8,309 nt of DNA from Anaerolineaceae bacterium UBA4890 (GTDB lineage: Bacteria > Chloroflexota > Anaerolineae > Anaerolineales > Anaerolineaceae), in contig DHCY01000031.1 of the NCBI GenBank assembly GCA_002399085.1, positions 1 to 8,309 of the forward strand, read 5' to 3'. Position numbers and translations under genes: made by a program. Positions 6,004 to 8,309 of this stretch are shown here, in pieces. Position 1 is the stretch's first letter. Each line of letters begins with the position of its first letter. The notes beneath the pieces were generated by a model, which did not search any database, was not told the DNA's origin, and saw only the letters and a program-made list of their open reading frames with translations.

Positions 6004-8309
6004 TTTTATACCCCGCCTCATAGCGCCAACACCAACTGGTCGCCGGGCAATAATCCGGGCAGCCGCCTTTGGGAGCTTTTGGCGCGAAGTTGCCCGCACG
6101 AGCGCCTTCCAGAACCTCCTGGATATGTTCGCGTGCTACCTGGTAAGCAGCATCAGGACCTTCCATGCCTTCGTACTTGAAACTGGAAAGCTTGATCGAA
6201 CTGGCTTTCGCATCGTTGATGCTCCAGTAAAAACCGTCCTCAACTCCGCCAAGCTCCAAAGCTTCCTGCGCTGCCAGGGCGTAAATAGGTAGTTGCAAGC
6301 GTGAACCATTGAGCAAATCTGGTTTACCAAAGTGGCTGCTGCTGGTTTTGTAATCGATTACGCGCAGGTTGCCATGGGGGGCTGTGTCTATCCGATAAAT
6401 CAGACCACGGATCTTGACTTTGTCGCCGTTAAGCTCAAGCACAAGCGGAGGCGCGCTGCCGATGCCAAATTTCTGTTCAAGGCTGAATGGTTTCCACTGG
6501 CCTTGTTCCAGTTCGAGCGCTTCCAGGGTCGCGCGCAGCTTGTCAAGCAATTCCGCTTTTTCTACTTCCCACAAGGCGGAGGGACGGAACGCATCAACCA
6601 TCGGCGCCTTCGCAAATACCTCGGCAGCAACCTCATCCAGGATATCCATGGGGGGAACGCCCTGTTCGCCCGCGCGTCTGTAAACATGTTCCAATACTCG
6701 ATGGAGAATACTGCCTCGCTGGGCGACATCCAACCCCAATTCTGGCGTCTCTTTGGGCTCCAGTTTCAGCGCGGCATTGACAAAGAACCGGAATGGGCAG
6801 GCTTTATAAGCCTCAAGGCGAGAAGCGCTCCACACATACTCCGCCGAGAATTTGCTGGTTAATTGATCGATAAACTGAGCCAGGTTGCCTTCAAACGCAC
6901 CTTGCGCAAGTTTGGCGCGGCGTTGGTCGAGCACGCCATGTGCTTTTTGCAACCCCTGCCAGCGCTCGACCAGGTTTTTATCACTGGAATAGTGCAGTTT
7001 TTGCTGCTGCACCGCCCAGAAAAGCAGTTCCTGGGGCGAGGCAGCATCAGCTTGCGGAAGAGGTTTGGAAGCATTCACTTTACGGAGTGCGCCTTTTGTA
7101 AAGAGCTTGAATGTGGACACCCAATAAGGTGAAGGTTCCCATATCTCGCCTTCTTCAGTCAAGTACGGATGGGTGAGCAGCAGGTGCTTATTGGCACGGG
7201 TGAAAGCCTGGTAATAGGTGCTGGCCTGGTGGCGACCTAGTCTCGGCTCCAAGCCCAGATCTTCGCGCAACTCTTCATCCAGGAAGGGATCCGGATTTTC
7301 AACAACAGGATACAGCCCTTCTGACAGTCCTAATAGTGCCACCGCTTCATAGCGTGTGCCGAGTGCGTTTGCAAACTTGCCAATGAAGACCGCATTGCGG
7401 CGGGCTTCCCTGGGCTCCTCCACCCTGGCCCCCAGCAGGGAGCCCTGCAGGTCAGCCAGGAATAGGGTGTAATTAACCACCTTCGTACCAACTACGCTCT
7501 CACTGAGCAGCAGGGCTCTCAGCGCGTCACCAAGAGCGTCACAGGCTTCTCGGTCGCGGTCGCTGTTGATCTGGTCGTAAAAACCCAGATTGGTAAGCGT
7601 GGTTTCAAGCCATTCTACCCACGTGGTTTGTGAACGGCTTATATCAATCTCAGAATACAACTGCCAGAATCTCTCCAACCGGCCGCGCAGCGCTGGCAAG
7701 TCGATCCCCTTGGTGCGGCTTTTGCGCCGGCGTTCTTCGTCCAGGTGATCCTCGGAAGCATTCGAGCGCTGCAGCATCGGCCACGCGTCTTCCCATTGCT
7801 CTTTACCGCTGACGATGATTGCCTGTTGGCTGACGCACTCCAGGTCGTCAAGATCTTTGGCATCAAGCCCAAAATCGAAATAGGGTGAACGCAGTGTGTT
7901 TAGTAAAAGGCGGGTCGGGAAGTCATCCAGAGGAAGCTGCAGCAGGGCAAGCACTGCCATCACAGCTGGAGATTCGGAGAGAGGATTGGGTTGTGAAAAG
8001 TGAACCCGGATGCCAAATTCCTCAGCGGCTGAACGCAGCAGCGGTTGGTACATCCCAAGATTGGCAGTAAAGATCGCGCAGGCATCCAGCGGGACGTGCT
8101 GACGCACATGCAGTTGCTTGATCCAGCGCAAGGCTTCACGCGCCTCATCGGATTGGGAGCGGGCTTCGAGCAGGAACGGCTCAGGCGGTTCAACCTGCTC
8201 GACCGCACCTCTTTCGAAGATATGTTGTGCCAAATGTCGAATCACCTTGTCGCCACTTACCATCCCCTCGTTACTGCCTGCGTCCCGCTGTAAGGTCGGA
8301 GAGGGGGGC
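5996..8309 (-). CDS. addB: AddB-type nuclease subunit, C-terminal part (5' end outside window)
   Basis: The frame is open to the right edge, so the protein starts beyond the window; about 770 residues are visible, against roughly 1000-1150 in a full AddB. Residue numbers count from the Met at 8263. The middle carries the degenerate helicase-like region of AddB, with LLGLSEGLYPV (310-320), FTRANKHLLLTHP (354-366) and no Walker A in view. The C-terminal PD-(D/E)XK nuclease shows GSILHRVLEHVYRR (H521), GLIYRIDTA (D626), VIDYKTSS (D637, K639) and QLPIY (657-661). Four cysteines, C489 in YKACPFRFF and C735, C739 and C745 in the last 25 residues, match the AddB iron-sulfur cluster that staples the nuclease. 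The last pair is spaced CX3C. AddB cuts the 5'-ended strand and, in studied species, scans for Chi. The stop overlaps the addA start. The Met at 8263 is internal: codons continue upstream in frame and no ribosome binding site stands out. Confidence 0.88.
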   Translation of the reverse strand, partial: PPSPTLQRDAGSNEGMVSGDKVIRHLAQHIFERGAVEQVEPPEPFLLEARSQSDEAREALRWIKQLHVRQHVPLDACAIFTANLGMYQPLLRSAAEEFGIRVHFSQPNPLSESPAVMAVLALLQLPLDDFPTRLLLNTLRSPYFDFGLDAKDLDDLECVSQQAIIVSGKEQWEDAWPMLQRSNASEDHLDEERRRKSRTKGIDLPALRGRLERFWQLYSEIDISRSQTTWVEWLETTLTNLGFYDQINSDRDREACDALGDALRALLLSESVVGTKVVNYTLFLADLQGSLLGARVEEPREARRNAVFIGKFANALGTRYEAVALLGLSEGLYPVVENPDPFLDEELREDLGLEPRLGRHQASTYYQAFTRANKHLLLTHPYLTEEGEIWEPSPYWVSTFKLFTKGALRKVNASKPLPQADAASPQELLFWAVQQQKLHYSSDKNLVERWQGLQKAHGVLDQRRAKLAQGAFEGNLAQFIDQLTSKFSAEYVWSASRLEAYKACPFRFFVNAALKLEPKETPELGLDVAQRGSILHRVLEHVYRRAGEQGVPPMDILDEVAAEVFAKAPMVDAFRPSALWEVEKAELLDKLRATLEALELEQGQWKPFSLEQKFGIGSAPPLVLELNGDKVKIRGLIYRIDTAPHGNLRVIDYKTSSSHFGKPDLLNGSRLQLPIYALAAQEALELGGVEDGFYWSINDAKASSIKLSSFKYEGMEGPDAAYQVAREHIQEVLEGARAGNFAPKAPKGGCPDYCPATSWCWRYEAGYKNG

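Noticed and set aside
5740..6180. 146-residue plus-strand frame
   Set aside because: It lies antisense to the AddA N-terminus and AddB C-terminus, shows no recognisable domain and follows the codon pattern of the opposite strand; the same applies to the other plus-strand frames, such as 4644-5033 and 6332-6862.
8261..8263. ATG at 8263 as the true AddB start
   Set aside because: Sense codons continue in frame to the window edge, the visible protein is far shorter than AddB, the N-terminal domain is missing, and no clear ribosome binding site precedes this ATG.

Overview
All credible genes in this window lie on the minus strand and read from high to low coordinates. In transcription order they are: the C-terminal part of an AddB-type nuclease subunit (8309 to 5996), an AddA-type helicase/nuclease (6003 to 2685) interrupted by a single frameshift, a HEPN-like protein (2618 to 2007), a 60-residue acidic protein (1981 to 1799), a von Willebrand factor A (VWA) protein of the DUF2201 type (1738 or 1765 to 320), and the N-terminal part of its AAA+ (MoxR/dynein-related) ATPase partner (320 to the left edge). 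Coding density is very high. The largest gaps are about 66 and 60 bases, and no stretch over 300 bases lacks a gene. I see no tRNA, rRNA, CRISPR array, insertion sequence or phage gene.

The right two thirds is a double-strand-break end-processing machine. AddB and AddA overlap by 8 bases. AddA has all the expected SF1A helicase motifs and a C-terminal PD-(D/E)XK nuclease. AddB has a PD-(D/E)XK nuclease and four cysteines placed like the AddB iron-sulfur staple. As given, AddA cannot be translated as one chain: one extra base in a T run at 5460-5462 (an A run on the coding strand) separates its first 181 residues from the remaining 924. Removing that base restores a protein of 1105 residues.

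The left third is a compact accessory module: HEPN-like protein, small acidic protein, VWA protein and AAA+ ATPase. The VWA gene stop and the ATPase start overlap (TAATG), and the ATPase has a strong ribosome binding site inside the end of the VWA gene, so the two are probably made together. The HEPN protein has an Rx4H motif typical of HEPN ribonucleases. Whether the HEPN and acidic proteins work with the ATPase/VWA pair is inference from gene order alone.

Organism: a bacterium of middling GC content. The AddAB pair fits Firmicutes, Chloroflexota and related groups, and the VWA/AAA+ pair resembles proteins I associate with clostridial and Anaerolineae-like genomes. This taxonomic impression is weak and rests on remembered protein resemblance only.
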